DNA from: Pseudomonas sp. GV085
GTDB taxonomy: Bacteria > Pseudomonadota > Gammaproteobacteria > Pseudomonadales > Pseudomonadaceae
Direction of reading: 5' to 3'
DNA: 64,000 nucleotides
NCBI RefSeq assembly: GCF_003050925.1
Contig: NZ_QAOV01000008.1
Span: 62,001 to 126,000 of the forward strand
Shown: positions 27,662 to 36,640 of the stretch, piece after piece
Numbering within the stretch: the stretch's first letter is position 1
How the letters are laid out: every line of letters starts with the position of its first letter
Translations under genes and position numbers: made by a program
The notes under the pieces: generated by a model
The model's database searches: none
The model's input: only the letters and a program-made list of their open reading frames with translations
Told to the model about the DNA's origin: nothing

Positions 27662-29035
27662 TCAGTAGCGCTCGAAACCGCGCTGCAATTCCCAGTCGGT
27701 GATTCGCCGGTCGTACTCCTTCTGCTCCCACTCGGCGGTGTGCACGTAATGGTCGACCACCTCATCGCCGAACGCCTTGCGCAACATGCCGGAGGTTTTG
27801 AGTGCGACGCTCGCCTCGCGCAGGGTCTTGGACACTTCCGGCAAATGCTCATCGAGGTAGGCATCGCCTTCGAACGGTGGCGCCAGGTCGAGCTTCTCGT
27901 CGATACCGGCAAGGCCTGCCGCGATCAACGCGGCGAAGGCCAGGTAGGGATTGAGGTCGGCACCGCCGATGCGGCATTCGATGCGGATGGCCTTGCTGCC
28001 TTCGGCACACAAACGGAAGCCGGCGGTGCGATTGTCGCGGCTCCACACTGCCCGCGTCGGCGCAAAGGTGCCAGCCTGGAAGCGCTTGTAGGAGTTGATA
28101 TAAGGCGCGAGAAAACAGGTGATGTCGTTGGCGTACTTGAGCTGCCCGGCGACCCAGGCCCGCATCAGTTTTGACATGCCGAACTCGGCTTTTGCGTCGA
28201 AGAACAGCGGCTTTTTGGCGTTCTTGTCCCACAACGAATTATGGATGTGACTGCTGGAACCGGCGGCGTCGTAGCGCCACTTGGCCATGAACGTGATCGC
28301 CTTGCCCTGCAACTGCGCGATCTCCTTGCAGGCGTGCTTGATGATGACGTGGTGGTCGGCCATGGTCATGGCATCGGCGTAGCGGATGTTGATCTCTTCC
28401 TGCCCCGGGCCCCATTCACCCTTGGAGTTTTCCACGGGAATGCCCGAGGCCTGCAAATGCTTGCGAATCGCCCGCAGCACCGGCTCTTCGCGGGTGGTCT
28501 GGAGGATGTTGTAGTCCTCGATGTAATGGCCGGCGGTTTTCGGTTTGTGATAGTTGCGCTGGTGGATCGCCTCGTAACTCTCGTCGAACAGGTAGAACTC
28601 GAGTTCCGAGGCAAACATGCCGGTATAGCCACGCTCGCGCAGGCGCTCGACCTGCTTTTTCAGAATCGCCCGCGGGCTGTGGGGCAGGTCCTGGCGATGG
28701 TGATGATCGAGCACGTCGCACAGCACCAGTGCCGTGCATTCAAGCCAGGGCACGCGCCGCAGGGTAGACATGTCGGGCTTGAGCACGAAATCGCCGTAAC
28801 CCTTGCTCCAACTGGCCGCGGCGTAACCCGGCACCGGCTCCATGTCGATGTCATCGGCCAGCAGGTAGTTGCAGCAGTGGGTTTCTTCGTGGCCGCTGTC
28901 GATGAAAAACTCGACCTGGAAGCGCTTGCCGACCAGGCGCCCCTGCATGTCGACCATGCAGACCAGCACGGTATCGATTTCGCCGGCAGCCGCGGCGCGC
29001 TTGAGTGCATCAAAGCTGAGGAGGGGCTCGGTCAT
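27662..29035 (-). CDS. gamma-glutamyl-amine synthetase (glutamine synthetase superfamily, PuuA/IpuC-like)
   Basis: A 457-residue glutamine-synthetase-fold ligase. Visible blocks are FASELEFYLF, the ATP and glutamate-binding GPGQEEINIRYADA, the SSSHIHNSLWD stretch and NRTAGFRLC with IECRIGGADLNPYLAFAA. It lacks the standard GlnA adenylylation-site context and sits with ALDH, ADH and an amine permease, so it is a gamma-glutamylpolyamine/alkylamide synthetase rather than GlnA. Joining glutamate to an amine protects the amino group during later oxidation steps. Confidence 0.9.
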   Translation of the reverse strand: MTEPLLSFDALKRAAAAGEIDTVLVCMVDMQGRLVGKRFQVEFFIDSGHEETHCCNYLLADDIDMEPVPGYAAASWSKGYGDFVLKPDMSTLRRVPWLECTALVLCDVLDHHHRQDLPHSPRAILKKQVERLRERGYTGMFASELEFYLFDESYEAIHQRNYHKPKTAGHYIEDYNILQTTREEPVLRAIRKHLQASGIPVENSKGEWGPGQEEINIRYADAMTMADHHVIIKHACKEIAQLQGKAITFMAKWRYDAAGSSSHIHNSLWDKNAKKPLFFDAKAEFGMSKLMRAWVAGQLKYANDITCFLAPYINSYKRFQAGTFAPTRAVWSRDNRTAGFRLCAEGSKAIRIECRIGGADLNPYLAFAALIAAGLAGIDEKLDLAPPFEGDAYLDEHLPEVSKTLREASVALKTSGMLRKAFGDEVVDHYVHTAEWEQKEYDRRITDWELQRGFERY

Positions 29036-29161
29036 CACGGCAATCCTGCGTGAAAGGTTGGGGCCTGTCTGGGATAGCTGTTGCAGACGCTCTCCAGAAA
29101 AACCCAAAACCTGCAGAACCGAGCATCGTGAGCAACAAGTTGCTCAAAGCTTAGCCTACCC

Positions 29162-29262
29162 TGTAGGAGCGAGCTTGCTCGCGATGGACTTGAAGACACC
29201 GCGTTTAATCAGAAAACCCGCGTCATCGTTGACGACCATCGCGAGCAAGCTCGCTCCTACAG
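29162..29262. repeat. REP pair, type A
   Basis: Arms TGTAGGAGCGAGCTTGCTCG and its complement, between two minus-strand genes. Confidence 0.92.
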
Positions 29263-29279
29263 GGTAAGGCTGGTCGTCT

Positions 29280-30869
29280 TCACTCGGGCAATCCCGCCAG
29301 CCGCAGTCCATCGACGAAACGGGTGAAGTCCTCAGGCCGTTGAATGGGCAGCCAGTCCTTGAGGGTGCCCAGGCGCAAAGACGAATCCAGCTTTTGCAGA
29401 CGCTGCATCGCCGACTTCGCTTTTTCCATTTGACCGCCGAGCGCATGACTGGCCGCCACCAGCGCTGCCGCGACCAGCAGGCTGGGCAGGTTGCCCAGGG
29501 CCTTTTCCGCCCAGTCCGCAGCGGTATCGAAGTGCCCGGCGAAGAAATGCGCGAGCGCCATCCCGACCTGCATCCTGAACATTTCCGGATCCAGCGGACT
29601 CAAGCGAACGGCATGCTGCAAATGCTCGATGGCAGCGTCCGTTTCACCGTGCAGCGCCCGCAGGATACCGCCCAGGAACCAGGCGGGGGCGAGGTTGGGA
29701 TTGAGCAGGCGCGCCCGGTCGAGCAGCGCAATGCCGCCGTCGACTTCGCCAGCGAGATGAGCAAGGGCATGTCCGCCGCGCGTCAGTGCAACCGCATCAT
29801 CGCGGCCAAGGGCTACCGCCAGACGCGCCAGCCGTATGCCCTCGGCGATTTCTGCAGGCCGGTCGGTCATCCAGCCATTGAGCTTGCGCCAGAAATGGCA
29901 CCAGGCGGCCATGCCATAGGCCGAGGCAAACTCCGGATCGAGTTCGATGGCCTGGTAGAACATCGGCAGCGCCTGCTCGATGGCTTCCCGGGTGCCGCTG
30001 TGCAGTTTGGCCATGGCGCGCAGGTAATAGTCGTAGGCGTCCAGGCTTTCCGTCGGCTTGCGCTTGGCGCGTTCGATTTCCGCCCGTTCCAGTTGCGGCG
30101 CGATCGCGCCGACGACGCTTTCGGCGATCTGGTCCTGCAGTTCGAAGATATCGTCGAGCAGGCCTTCGAAGCGCTCTGCCCAGATGTGCGCCCCGCTTGT
30201 CGCGTCGATCAGTTGTCCGGTAATGCGCACCTTGTTCCCGCACTTGCGCACGCTGCCTTCGAGCACGTAGCGAACGCCCAGCTCCAGGCCAACGCCCTGG
30301 GCGTCCACGGCCTGGCCCTTGTAGGTAAAACTGGAATTACGCGCGATGACGAACAGCCAGCGAATACGCGACAGGGCGGCGATGATGTCCTCCACGACGC
30401 CATCGGCGAAGTATTCCTGCTCCGGATCGCCGCTCAGGTTCTGGAAGGGCAGGACGGTAATCGAGGGTTTTTCCGGCAGGACGAGCGTAGAGGAGGGGAT
30501 TTGTTTCGTGTCAGCGCTCGAGCGTTCATCGATGTCAGGCTGTCGCGCTTGCCCGGTCATGTTGCCGTTGATCTGGCCAACGAAGCGGTAGCCCTTGCGG
30601 GCGACGGTGCGCACCAGGCGCTGCTCTTCACCGGTGTCACCGATGGCCTTGCGCACCGCATTGATGTGGCTGGTGATCGTCGATTCGGAAACGATCCGGC
30701 CGCTCCACACCGCCTTGAGCAATTCGTCCTTGCTGAGGACCCGATCGGGATTGCTGACGAACAGCAGCAACAGGTCGAAGACCTGCGGGCCGACGGCCAC
30801 GACCTGCCCGCGCAAGGTCAGCTCCCGGCGCTCCTGATCGAGTACGTAGTCTTCAAACGCGAATGACAA
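29280..30869 (-). CDS. winged-helix (OmpR/CadC-type) regulator with TPR region
   Basis: A 529-residue protein. Residues 1-100 form an OmpR-type winged helix (ELTLRG, GPQVFDLLLLFVSNPDRVLSK, VRTVARKGYRFVG). A linker leads to a TolB-N-like adenylate-cyclase-associated domain (ITVLPFQNLSGDPEQEYFADG, VRYVLEGSVRK) and then several TPR-like helices. No membrane helix is apparent, unlike CadC. A TTG start at 30869 (MSFAFEDYVLD) is preferred since AGGGG lies eight bases upstream; an ATG at 30878 has no room for a site. It is divergent from the SDR-cupin-efflux operon and probably controls it. Confidence 0.85.
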   Translation of the reverse strand: MSFAFEDYVLDQERRELTLRGQVVAVGPQVFDLLLLFVSNPDRVLSKDELLKAVWSGRIVSESTITSHINAVRKAIGDTGEEQRLVRTVARKGYRFVGQINGNMTGQARQPDIDERSSADTKQIPSSTLVLPEKPSITVLPFQNLSGDPEQEYFADGVVEDIIAALSRIRWLFVIARNSSFTYKGQAVDAQGVGLELGVRYVLEGSVRKCGNKVRITGQLIDATSGAHIWAERFEGLLDDIFELQDQIAESVVGAIAPQLERAEIERAKRKPTESLDAYDYYLRAMAKLHSGTREAIEQALPMFYQAIELDPEFASAYGMAAWCHFWRKLNGWMTDRPAEIAEGIRLARLAVALGRDDAVALTRGGHALAHLAGEVDGGIALLDRARLLNPNLAPAWFLGGILRALHGETDAAIEHLQHAVRLSPLDPEMFRMQVGMALAHFFAGHFDTAADWAEKALGNLPSLLVAAALVAASHALGGQMEKAKSAMQRLQKLDSSLRLGTLKDWLPIQRPEDFTRFVDGLRLAGLPE

Positions 30870-31130
30870 GATGAGCATCCCCTGGCGCAGCGCCCTCAAC
30901 GCCGTGTCCCAGGCGGCTGGCGGTTGGTAACTGGGGAGGATGATACGGCAGCTCGACACCCGCTGCACCGTCCGCGCCAGGGCGTGCTGGACGATCAGCC
31001 TCTTCTTTGGACATAAATCCAAGCGTTCGCCAAGGTAAACCCAAGCCCGGCGCAAGGACTTGCCTCACCCGTGCAGGCAATCTTTCTCTACACCGACGCA
31101 ATGGTTGCAGTCGACAAGTGGAGAAAAGTC

Positions 31131-31883
31131 ATGAAGATCGTCGTCATCGGAGGCTCCGGCCTCATCGGATCGAAACTTGTGAACACCCTGCGCGAGCGCG
31201 GCCATGATGCGCTCGCCGCCAGTCCCAGCACGGGCGTGAACAGCATCACCCGCGAAGGCCTGGCCGCAGCGATGGATGGTGCTGATGTGGTGGTCGACGT
31301 GGCGAACGCGCCGTCGTGGGAGGACCAGGCCGTTCTCGATTTCTTTGAAACGTCGAGCCGTAACCTGCTGGCCGCCGAAGCCGCTGCCGGGGTTCGTCAT
31401 CATGTTGCCCTGTCGATTGTCGGCAGCGAACGGCTTCCCGATACCGGCTATTTCCGGGCCAAGGTCGCACAGGAAGCCCTTATCAAGGCGTCCGGCATGC
31501 CTTACACCATTCTACGTGCCACGCAGTTCTCCGAGTTTGCCGGTGGCATTGTCCAGTCGTTCGCCGTTGGCGATGAGATTCATGCTTCGCCGGCGCTGAT
31601 CCAGCCGATTGCGTCTGACGACGTGGTGGCGGCGTTGGCCGATGTCGTACTGGCTGCACCGGTCAATGGCACGGTTGAAGTCGGCGGCCCGGAAACCATG
31701 CCGATCGACGAGATGGCCAGGCGCTTTCTGCGAGCGACCCAGGACAACCGCAAGGTCGTACCGGACGTGCATGCGCGTTACTTCGGTGCCGTGCTCAACG
31801 ATCAATCGCTGGTCACCGGCAAGAACGCACGCCTGGGCGCGATCCGCTTCGACGACTGGCTGGCCCGGTCGACAGCGCAGTAA
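31131..31883 (+). CDS. NAD(P)-binding NmrA/SDR-like protein
   Basis: A 250-residue atypical SDR. The N-terminal dinucleotide motif is VVIGGSGLIGSKLV; there is no Tyr-x-x-x-Lys catalytic pair in the classical place, which fits NmrA/NAD(P)H-binding types. GGAG precedes the ATG. It is the first gene of a plus-strand operon (45 bp to the cupin). Such genes are often induced by electrophiles or quinones; the actual substrate is unknown. Confidence 0.85.
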   Translation: MKIVVIGGSGLIGSKLVNTLRERGHDALAASPSTGVNSITREGLAAAMDGADVVVDVANAPSWEDQAVLDFFETSSRNLLAAEAAAGVRHHVALSIVGSERLPDTGYFRAKVAQEALIKASGMPYTILRATQFSEFAGGIVQSFAVGDEIHASPALIQPIASDDVVAALADVVLAAPVNGTVEVGGPETMPIDEMARRFLRATQDNRKVVPDVHARYFGAVLNDQSLVTGKNARLGAIRFDDWLARSTAQ

Positions 31884-31927
31884 CGGATCTCACCCTCGCA
31901 TTCCCCTACGAATCCAGGAGAAATCCC

Positions 31928-32341
31928 ATGGTTACCCGATTGCTAATGGCCGCTGTCTTTGCAGCACTCTCGATCAGCGCCGCATCGGCCGCCGAGCCAC
32001 CCCCCGGCAAGGTGACGGTGGTGTTCGACCGTCCCATTCCCAACATCCCTGGCAAGAGCATGAGGGGCGTGGTCGTCGAGTATGGGCCGGGTGCCGCGTC
32101 GCCGGCCCACACCCATCCGAAAACCGCCTTCATCTATGCAACGGTGCTGGAGGGCGCGTTTCGCATCGAGGTCAAAGGTCAGCCGGAAAAGGTCTACAAA
32201 GTCGGCGAAAACTTCGTAGAGGAGCCGGGTTCCGTGCACCTGGTCAGCGCCAACGCCAGCGACACCCAACCGGCGCGCCTGTTGGCGGTGTTCGTCCTCG
32301 ACACCGAAGAAAAGGTACTCGTGACACCCATCAAACAGTGA
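31928..32341 (+). CDS. exported cupin-domain protein
   Basis: A 137-residue protein with a signal peptide (MVTRLLMAAVFAALSISAASAA) and a single cupin fold: SPAHTHPKTAFIYATVLEGAFRIEV (motif 1 with two His) and EPGSVHLVSANAS (motif 2 with His). A metal site is likely. It lies between the SDR and the efflux genes in one operon. The periplasmic location suggests detoxification or sensing of a pump substrate, which is inference. Confidence 0.85.
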   Translation: MVTRLLMAAVFAALSISAASAAEPPPGKVTVVFDRPIPNIPGKSMRGVVVEYGPGAASPAHTHPKTAFIYATVLEGAFRIEVKGQPEKVYKVGENFVEEPGSVHLVSANASDTQPARLLAVFVLDTEEKVLVTPIKQ

Positions 32342-32433
32342 GCCGATCAACGCGCTCATGAAGGCTCGACAGCCGGGCGGCAGATCCTGCCGCCCGGCTG
32401 TCTGGTTCTTGGCACTGAACAGGAAATCAAAAA

Positions 32434-33531
32434 ATGAACTCGCTCCAGGACAAGGCCGCCATTGCCACCGGCGCAAGTAGCGCAACGCCTGTGGTCGTGG
32501 TGCGGCGCAGCAAGCGCAAGACCATCGGCCTGTTGCTGTGCGTCGCGGCCTTGATGGTCGTGGCGGTTTGGGGAGCCATGGCGTTTTCCAGTGGCGTGAC
32601 CTCGACCGACAACGCCTATGTCCGTGGTGACGTCACCTCACTGGCCGCGAAAGTCGCCGGCTATGTCACGGCGGTCGAGGTCGAAGACAACCAGGCCGTG
32701 CGTGCCGGTGATGTGCTGTTTCGTATCGATGACCGCGACTATCGCGCCAAACTCGCGCAAGCCGAGGCCAATGTCAGCGCCGCCCAGGCGCGACTGACCC
32801 ATGTCGATGCGCAGATCCAGCTTCAGCATGCGCTGATCAGGCAGGCCGAAGCACAAAGGCGCTCGGCCACCGCCGACATGAGCCTGGCGGCCAAGACCCA
32901 CGACCGCAGCCGCAAACTGATCATCAGCAACGCGGTGAGCCAGGCCCTGGTCGATGAAACCGGCACAGCGCAATCCAGAGCCGTGGCCTCGGTGTCGGCC
33001 GCCTCGGCCACGGTCGAGGCGCAACAGCAACGCATCGCGGTGTTTGTCGCCGAGCGCGAGGCCGCCGTGGCCGCCGTGACCCAGGCACAGGCCGCGCGCG
33101 ATCTTGCCCGGATCGATCTCGATCACACCGTGGTACACGCGCCGGTGGATGGCGTGGTCGGTAACCGTCAGGTTCGCCTCGGCCGTTTCGTCACACCGGG
33201 CGTATCCCTGCTCGATATCGTGCCGGTCAACGATGTGTGGGTGGTGGCGAACTTCAAGGAAACCCAGCTTGAACATATTCGCCCCGGTCAGTCCGTGCGC
33301 GTCACGGTCGATGGCTACCCCGATGCGGCACTCGATGGCGTGGTCGACAGCTTTGCACCGGGCAGTGGCTCGGCGTTCAGCCTGCTGCCACCCGACAACG
33401 CCACCGGGAACTTTGTGCGTGTCGTGCAGCGCGTGCCGGTGAAGATCCGCCTGGCCCACAATCCGCTGCCGGGTCGCATCGTGCCGGGCCTGTCCGCGCG
33501 GGTGGAGGTTGCGCAAGGGGCCGGTTCATGA
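32434..33531 (+). CDS. HlyD/EmrA-type membrane fusion protein
   Basis: A 365-residue periplasmic adaptor with one N-terminal membrane helix (TIGLLLCVAALMVVAVWGAMAF), the lipoyl-like half motif DNAYVRGDVTSLAAKVAGYV, a coiled-coil hairpin (about 95-205) and the barrel segment APVDGVVGNRQVRLGRFV. It overlaps the start of the MFS gene by four bases (ATGA), so the pair form an EmrAB-type efflux system that needs an outer-membrane channel from elsewhere. Confidence 0.92.
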   Translation: MNSLQDKAAIATGASSATPVVVVRRSKRKTIGLLLCVAALMVVAVWGAMAFSSGVTSTDNAYVRGDVTSLAAKVAGYVTAVEVEDNQAVRAGDVLFRIDDRDYRAKLAQAEANVSAAQARLTHVDAQIQLQHALIRQAEAQRRSATADMSLAAKTHDRSRKLIISNAVSQALVDETGTAQSRAVASVSAASATVEAQQQRIAVFVAEREAAVAAVTQAQAARDLARIDLDHTVVHAPVDGVVGNRQVRLGRFVTPGVSLLDIVPVNDVWVVANFKETQLEHIRPGQSVRVTVDGYPDAALDGVVDSFAPGSGSAFSLLPPDNATGNFVRVVQRVPVKIRLAHNPLPGRIVPGLSARVEVAQGAGS

Positions 33532-35111
33532 AAAGCGCCAGACTGAGCCGCGTCAGGGCAACGAATGGCGTGCTGCTCATGGTGGGCATCGTGCTGGCGA
33601 CGTTGACGGAAGCGATCGCCAGCACCGTGCTGGCCCTCGGCCGCAGCGACATCATCGGCGACACCTATGCCACGCCTGACGAGTTCGCCTGGCTGGATGT
33701 CGGCTACATCGCGTTCAAACTGATCGGGTTCATGCTTGCCCCTTGGCTGATGCAGCGATTTTCCGCGCGCAACGTGATCATCGGCGCCACCCTGGTCATG
33801 GGCCTGGCGTGCTGCGCGGCCGCCATTACCGCCTGGCTGGAGCTGCTGATCGCACTGCGCATCCTGCAAGGCTTCGCTGGCGGTACTTTGTTGGTGGCGG
33901 GTCAGGCGCTCATTTTTCGCGGTTATCCACGCGCCCTTCAGCCGATCCTGCAAGCCCTGTTCGCCATGGCGGCCGTGGTCGCGTCGGCGACCCTCGCACC
34001 GGCCCTGCAAGGGTGGTTGATCGACAGCCAGTCCTGGACCTGGATTTTCTTCAGCGTGGTACCGCTGGCCCTGGCGGCGACGGGGCTCTTGCTCATCACC
34101 GACCACCCCATGTCCGCCAAGGTCCGGCAACGTTCGTTTGACTGGCTCGGCTGTGCACTGATCGGTGCTGCGCTGTTGTGTTTCACCTACGTGCTCAGCC
34201 AGGGCAGCCGCTGGGATTGGTTCGAGGAGCCGCGGATCCTGATACTGACGGTGCTCGGCGGCGCCGCGCTGCTGGCCTTTCTCGGCCAACAGATCTTGGC
34301 CAATGGCCAGGGGCTGCTCGACTTCAGCCTGTTCAAAACAAGCGATTTCACCTTTGCTTTTTGCGTCAGTTTCGTCGCCGGAGCCGCGCTGTTCGGCAGC
34401 GCCTACCTGATCCCGGCGTTCGCCCTGTCGGTACTCGCGTTCACACCGACCGATGCCGGCTGGCTCCTGTTGCCCAGTGGCGGTTTTTTTGTCGGCTCGT
34501 TGCTCATCGCTGCCTGGTTGATCAAAGTCCGCCGCCTGCCGCCGGTGGCGACCGTGCCCTTGGGCATCCTGCTGATCATGGCGGCGATGTGGATGCTGTC
34601 CGGCTCCACCAGCGAAAGCGGCACCGGCGACATGATGGCGGCCATCCTGTTGCGCGGCCTGGGCCTTGGCTTCCTGTTTCTGTCGATCACCCTGATCGCC
34701 TTCAGTCACCTCAACAGCCGCAACCTGGCCAGCGGCATCGGCCTGTTCAATACGGGGCGGCAACTGGGTGGCTTGATGGGCGTCGCTGGGCTGCAGACCT
34801 TGATCGACCATCAGGTTGTCAGCAATGGCGTGGTCCTCGGCGCCAACGTCACCCCGGGAGGAAACGCGCTCATCGAACAGCTGATGACCACAACCGCGAT
34901 GCTGGCGGGGAAGGGCATGGATCAGGTGGCCGCTGGCCGGGCAGCCACCAGCCTGCTGGGCAAAGCGGTGTCAGGTCAGGCCACGGTGATTGCCTTCGAT
35001 ACGGCGTTCTTCGCCGTGGCCGTGCTGTTCGTCTTTGCCGCGCCCATTCTGGTCGCCATCAAGATCGGTCTCTCGCGACACGCGAAAGTGCACGAACAAC
35101 CGACGAATTGA
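33528..35111 (+). CDS. DHA2-family MFS efflux permease (EmrB-like)
   Basis: A 527-residue transporter with about fourteen hydrophobic segments, the DHA2 number. LRILQGFAGGTLLVAGQALIF is the conserved motif C region and FNTGRQLGGLMGVAG lies in a later helix. It is the last gene of the SDR-cupin-EmrA-EmrB operon and is followed by a 9 bp-stem hairpin. Drug, toxicant or metabolite export is likely; specificity is unknown. Confidence 0.92.
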   Translation: MKSARLSRVRATNGVLLMVGIVLATLTEAIASTVLALGRSDIIGDTYATPDEFAWLDVGYIAFKLIGFMLAPWLMQRFSARNVIIGATLVMGLACCAAAITAWLELLIALRILQGFAGGTLLVAGQALIFRGYPRALQPILQALFAMAAVVASATLAPALQGWLIDSQSWTWIFFSVVPLALAATGLLLITDHPMSAKVRQRSFDWLGCALIGAALLCFTYVLSQGSRWDWFEEPRILILTVLGGAALLAFLGQQILANGQGLLDFSLFKTSDFTFAFCVSFVAGAALFGSAYLIPAFALSVLAFTPTDAGWLLLPSGGFFVGSLLIAAWLIKVRRLPPVATVPLGILLIMAAMWMLSGSTSESGTGDMMAAILLRGLGLGFLFLSITLIAFSHLNSRNLASGIGLFNTGRQLGGLMGVAGLQTLIDHQVVSNGVVLGANVTPGGNALIEQLMTTTAMLAGKGMDQVAAGRAATSLLGKAVSGQATVIAFDTAFFAVAVLFVFAAPILVAIKIGLSRHAKVHEQPTN

Positions 35112-35125
35112 TGACCCGCACGAAA

Positions 35126-35150
35126 AAGCCCGGCGGGTGAGGCCGGGCTT
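35126..35150 (-). terminator. rho-independent terminator between convergent genes
   Basis: Perfect 9 bp stem AAGCCCGGC / GCCGGGCTT with a 7-base loop. On the minus strand the stem is followed by TTTTTCG, so it best terminates the 13-residue repeat gene; it may also stop the efflux operon. Confidence 0.88.
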
Positions 35151-35180
35151 CTCGTTGAGTCCTGCGGTAAAGCACTGCAT

Positions 35181-35699
35181 TCAGACAGCGCGGCTTTCGA
35201 TCAGACGGTCGGAGCCACCTTCGGCGACGCGGTTTTGCAGAAGTTTGTCGGAACCGCCTTCGGCAACGCGGTTTTCCAGCAGTTTGTCGGAACCGCCTTC
35301 AGCGACGCGGTTTTGCAGCAGTTTGTCGGAACCGCCTTCGGCAACGCGGTTTTGCAGAAGTTTGTCGGAACCGCCTTCGGCGACGCGGTTTTGCAGCAGT
35401 TTGTCGGAACCGCCTTCGGCGACGCGGTTTTCCAGCAGTTTGTCGGAACCGCCTTCGGCGACGCGGTTTTGCAGGAGCTTGTCGGAACCGCCTTCAGCGA
35501 CGCGGTTTTGCAGCAGTTTGTCGGAGCCACCTTCAGCCACACGATTCTCGATCAGGCGATCGGAACCACCCTCGGCCACACGGCTTTCAATCAGACGATC
35601 CGAGCCGCCTTCAGCGACCACAGGTTGAGCAGAAGTTGCGGCGAAAGCGTTAACTGCGAAAACCGAGAAAGCGATGCTGAGGAGGGTCTGGCGTTTCAT
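35181..35699 (-). CDS. secreted tandem-repeat protein (eleven 13-residue units)
   Basis: A 172-residue protein: signal peptide MKRQTLLSIAFSVFAVNAFA, a seven-residue linker, then eleven consecutive copies of a 13-residue unit, consensus VAEGGSDKLLQNR, and a final AV. The first two and the last unit are the variant VAEGGSDRLIE(S/N)R; inner units differ only at Q/E. Nothing else is present in the mature protein. I know similar small repeat proteins from Pseudomonas but no established function. It has its own terminator and lies alone. The unit is hydrophilic, acidic in its first half and basic at its end, and could be a flexible surface or periplasmic polymer, a ligand scaffold, or a multi-copy peptide precursor. 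Confidence 0.85.
   Translation of the reverse strand: MKRQTLLSIAFSVFAVNAFAATSAQPVVAEGGSDRLIESRVAEGGSDRLIENRVAEGGSDKLLQNRVAEGGSDKLLQNRVAEGGSDKLLENRVAEGGSDKLLQNRVAEGGSDKLLQNRVAEGGSDKLLQNRVAEGGSDKLLENRVAEGGSDKLLQNRVAEGGSDRLIESRAV
35190..35618 (-). repeat. 39 bp tandem repeat array, 11 units
   Basis: Eleven back-to-back 39 bp units inside the coding region, highly similar at DNA level, with no spacers. The conservation of Arg-Leu-Ile at the ends and Lys-Leu-Leu in the middle suggests expansion from the middle by unequal crossing-over. Confidence 0.95.
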
Positions 35700-35838
35700 G
35701 ATGGTGTGCTCCGGGGTGCTTATGGGTTGGTATGGAGCAGATGTTACGCCGGGGATTTTTTAAGAGAACTTCATTGAAGTGATGGTGACTATCGATGCAG
35801 TCAATGGATCGAACACCGTGTGTGCAAACACTGCTTTT

Positions 35839-35930
35839 TGTGGCGAGGGAGCTTGCTCCCGCTGGGTCGCGCAGCGGCCCCAAATCGAGGACTGCTACGC
35901 AGTCCAGCGGGAGCAAGCTCTCTCGCCACA
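35839..35930. repeat. REP pair, type B
   Basis: Arms GGCGAGGGAGCTTGCTCCCGC and its near complement with the same internal GACTGC stem as the copy at 1769. Confidence 0.9.
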
Positions 35931-35947
35931 AAGTTATCGCAAGGCAA

Positions 35948-36640
35948 TCAGGCTTCGCTGATCTGGCTCACGCTGGTGATTTGCCCATTCCAGACCATCT
36001 CGTAATGCGCCGCCTGCACAATCGACGAAACCGGCCTCGGCGTCATCAACGCCCAACAATGACTGCCCGGCATGCGCACTGAGTGATAACGCAACCCGGG
36101 ACAACCGGCATTCCGCACCGCCCGCCCCAGCACACGGGAATGGCTGTAGTCGTTCGGCGCATACACCGGATCACTTATCGGCAGAGCCGCAGCGTCCTTC
36201 ATCCCCCCATCATCAAACGAGCACGCCAACCCCCGAAACACAAACCGCTCATAGTTCAGGCTCGGCACCTTCGACCAATACAGCGCCTGGTGATGCCGGA
36301 CCTCGGCCAGTGCCGCTTCCATCGAATCCGCCAGGTACAACACGCCAAAACTGCCGTCACTGAAGCGCGAACCCGCCGGGTTGACGTGGGTAAAGGGTGC
36401 AATCGCGTAAGAGCAGCCCGCAATCCCGAACGGAATCTCGCTGCGCGCAATCAACTCAAGCTGTCCCAGCTCATTCTTCAGCCGCGGATTGGTCAGCGCC
36501 TGAATCTCGAACAACAGCTCGAACTCATCCGCGTCCGCCACATCATCAAACAACGCAATCGGCGGAAACTTCGAATTGACCAGGCGATAAGCCTGCAACG
36601 ACTGACCGGCAAACACCGCCAGCTCACTCGCCATCACCAT
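35948..36640 (-). CDS. RES-domain toxin
   Basis: A 230-residue RES-domain protein, the toxin half of Xre-RES modules. Blocks include AYRLVNSKFPPIALFDD, NPAGSRFSDGSFGVLYLADSMEAALAEVRHH (RES core, with Arg, Glu and Ser) and LRYHSVRMPGSHCWALM. Characterised RES toxins degrade NAD+ in the cytoplasm. The ATG at 36640 overlaps the antitoxin stop (ATGGTGATG), so it is translated by coupling; an alternative ATG is at 36634. Confidence 0.92.
   Translation of the reverse strand: MVMASELAVFAGQSLQAYRLVNSKFPPIALFDDVADADEFELLFEIQALTNPRLKNELGQLELIARSEIPFGIAGCSYAIAPFTHVNPAGSRFSDGSFGVLYLADSMEAALAEVRHHQALYWSKVPSLNYERFVFRGLACSFDDGGMKDAAALPISDPVYAPNDYSHSRVLGRAVRNAGCPGLRYHSVRMPGSHCWALMTPRPVSSIVQAAHYEMVWNGQITSVSQISEA

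Noticed and set aside
29036..29161. Sigma-54 promoter before the gamma-glutamyl-amine synthetase
   Set aside because: No GG-N10-GC pattern with the right flanks was found on the minus strand.
35190..35618. CRISPR array
   Set aside because: Units are contiguous without unique spacers, lie inside a coding sequence and no cas genes are present.
34990..35777. Repetitive plus-strand frames over the 39 bp repeat array
   Set aside because: A 39 bp unit is a multiple of three, so any frame free of stops in one unit stays open throughout. Only the minus-strand frame has a signal peptide, a ribosome-binding site and a terminator.
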